Shown piece after piece: positions 63,226-64,000 of a stretch of DNA of 64,000 nucleotides. Each line of letters begins with the position of its first letter. The first letter of the stretch is position 1. The DNA comes from Terebella lapidaria (taxonomy: Eukaryota > Annelida > Polychaeta > Terebellida > Terebellidae), in contig OX424555.1 of the NCBI GenBank assembly GCA_949152475.1, forward strand, positions 14,464,868 to 14,528,867, written 5' to 3'. A program made the position numbers and the translations under genes. A model generated the notes under the pieces. That model did no database searches. It was not told the DNA's origin and saw only the letters and a list, made by a program, of their open reading frames with translations.

Positions 63226-63304
63226 TATTTGTATAGTGTTTACTGTTTAGCGTTCGAGTTACAAGACTTAGCGTTCATTTATAAATAGTGTTTCACACAG
63301 TGCA

Positions 63305-63490
63305 TCTCATGGTGACCTTGAACTTGACCTTGAGTGTTGAGTTAAATGTCCTGTCTACATCAAAATTTGTAAATCAACCATGGTTACAGACATGAATTGA
63401 ATGTAGGGCTTAGGATTTATATTGCGATTCCTTTGTTGACCTTGAACTTGTACTTAGATGACCTTGAGAGTTCAAGCACAAACTTGAGCA
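63305..63490. repeat. Third locus of the TGACCTTGAACTTGACC repeat
   Basis: Two units: GGTGACCTTGAACTTGACCT at 63311 and TTGACCTTGAACTTG at about 63436, the latter followed by GATGACCTTGAGAG. The units are about 125 bp apart and diverged. Confidence 0.75.
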
Positions 63491-64000
63491 ATTGAGTGAC
63501 AGCGATTGAAAACCTGACCTTTAGTCTGATATACGCTTGTATTATTATGAATAGGAAGTAATGTGTTATGTAACATTGGAGAACAAAGAATGATTAAAGG
63601 AGAAAAATATGATATAAACGGATTACTGTTACACCCTTGGTGCTATGTTTGTCTTCGGTGGCCATTCGAAAATTCCGATTTTCGTTTAACTTATTCCTTT
63701 GTGTGCGAAATATTCTCCGATAAAATCTTGTAACTAAATAACTTAGAAAAGAAATAAATTTGTTTCTATTTTCTATATAGATTATTTATTCATATGTGAT
63801 GCATATTCACATTATGTACAATATATATAAACAGAAACAATAACAATATTGTACATAACAACAACAACCATACAAGCGAATGTCTACCTGCAAAACATCA
63901 CATAACTATTTATCTCGTAACATGATTAATTTAAACACACATGTATATTACCGAGATTATAAATGCTTGTGAACTGTTACTCAATGGTAATTTACAATGA
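63491..64000. other. AT-rich end of window, nothing recognised
   Basis: No coding or RNA feature could be supported. Confidence 0.5.

Overview
The window is animal nuclear DNA. It has spliced genes with GT..AG introns, AATAAA poly(A) signals, LINE and SINE retroposons, hAT-type foldback elements and large AT-rich spacers. The genes (proteasome beta 1, xyloside xylosyltransferase 1, MIIP, CDC25, an Ikaros-like zinc finger) are metazoan. The overall style suggests a marine lophotrochozoan, most likely a bivalve mollusc. That last step is inference: dispersed repeats built on TGACCTTGAACTTGACC and tRNA SINEs with a GCGCTATATAA tail match my general impression of bivalve genomes. There is no bacterial or phage content.

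Layout. 1-12.3 kb is a compact housekeeping block: PSMB6 (+, six exons), XXYLT1 (-, two exons) and MIIP (+, seven exons). XXYLT1 and MIIP are head to head across about 680 bp. The introns hold several non-autonomous DNA transposons whose terminal repeats, and in some cases target duplications, can be read directly. 12.3-17.7 kb has no intact gene: a 19-base G run opens a GC-rich, frameshifted retroelement (gag-like) relic, followed by two families of diverged tandem repeats.

17.7-38.6 kb is the most striking part: a tandem array of eight copies (A-H) of an intronless CDC25-type dual-specificity phosphatase, all on the + strand, each with its own TATA box and, except in E, its own poly(A) signal. 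Six copies are intact (A, B, C, D, F, G), E is cut short by a deletion, and H carries one nonsense codon. Copies B to E repeat with a period of exactly 2,397 bp and show stepwise chimeric exchange. A LINE and a 1,064-bp hAT foldback element sit between A and B; the undisturbed neighbouring units show the empty site of the hAT element.

38.6-42 kb is duplicated non-coding DNA, including a foldback element present in one copy of a segmental duplication and absent from the other. 43.99-45.81 kb (-) is the main coding exon of a C2H2 zinc-finger protein with five central fingers and an Ikaros/Hunchback-type C-terminal finger pair. The next 10 kb is AT-rich, without a gene I can support, and may hold its 5' exons and regulatory DNA. 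57-57.9 kb is an old LINE relic on the - strand. 58.17-62.50 kb is a 1,293-bp tandem repeat in 3.35 apparently identical copies, followed by a SINE with a perfect 13-bp target duplication and a palindromic element.

The genes are not an operon and show no shared pathway. Common themes are local tandem duplication with gene conversion in the CDC25 array, and heavy non-autonomous transposon load in introns and spacers.
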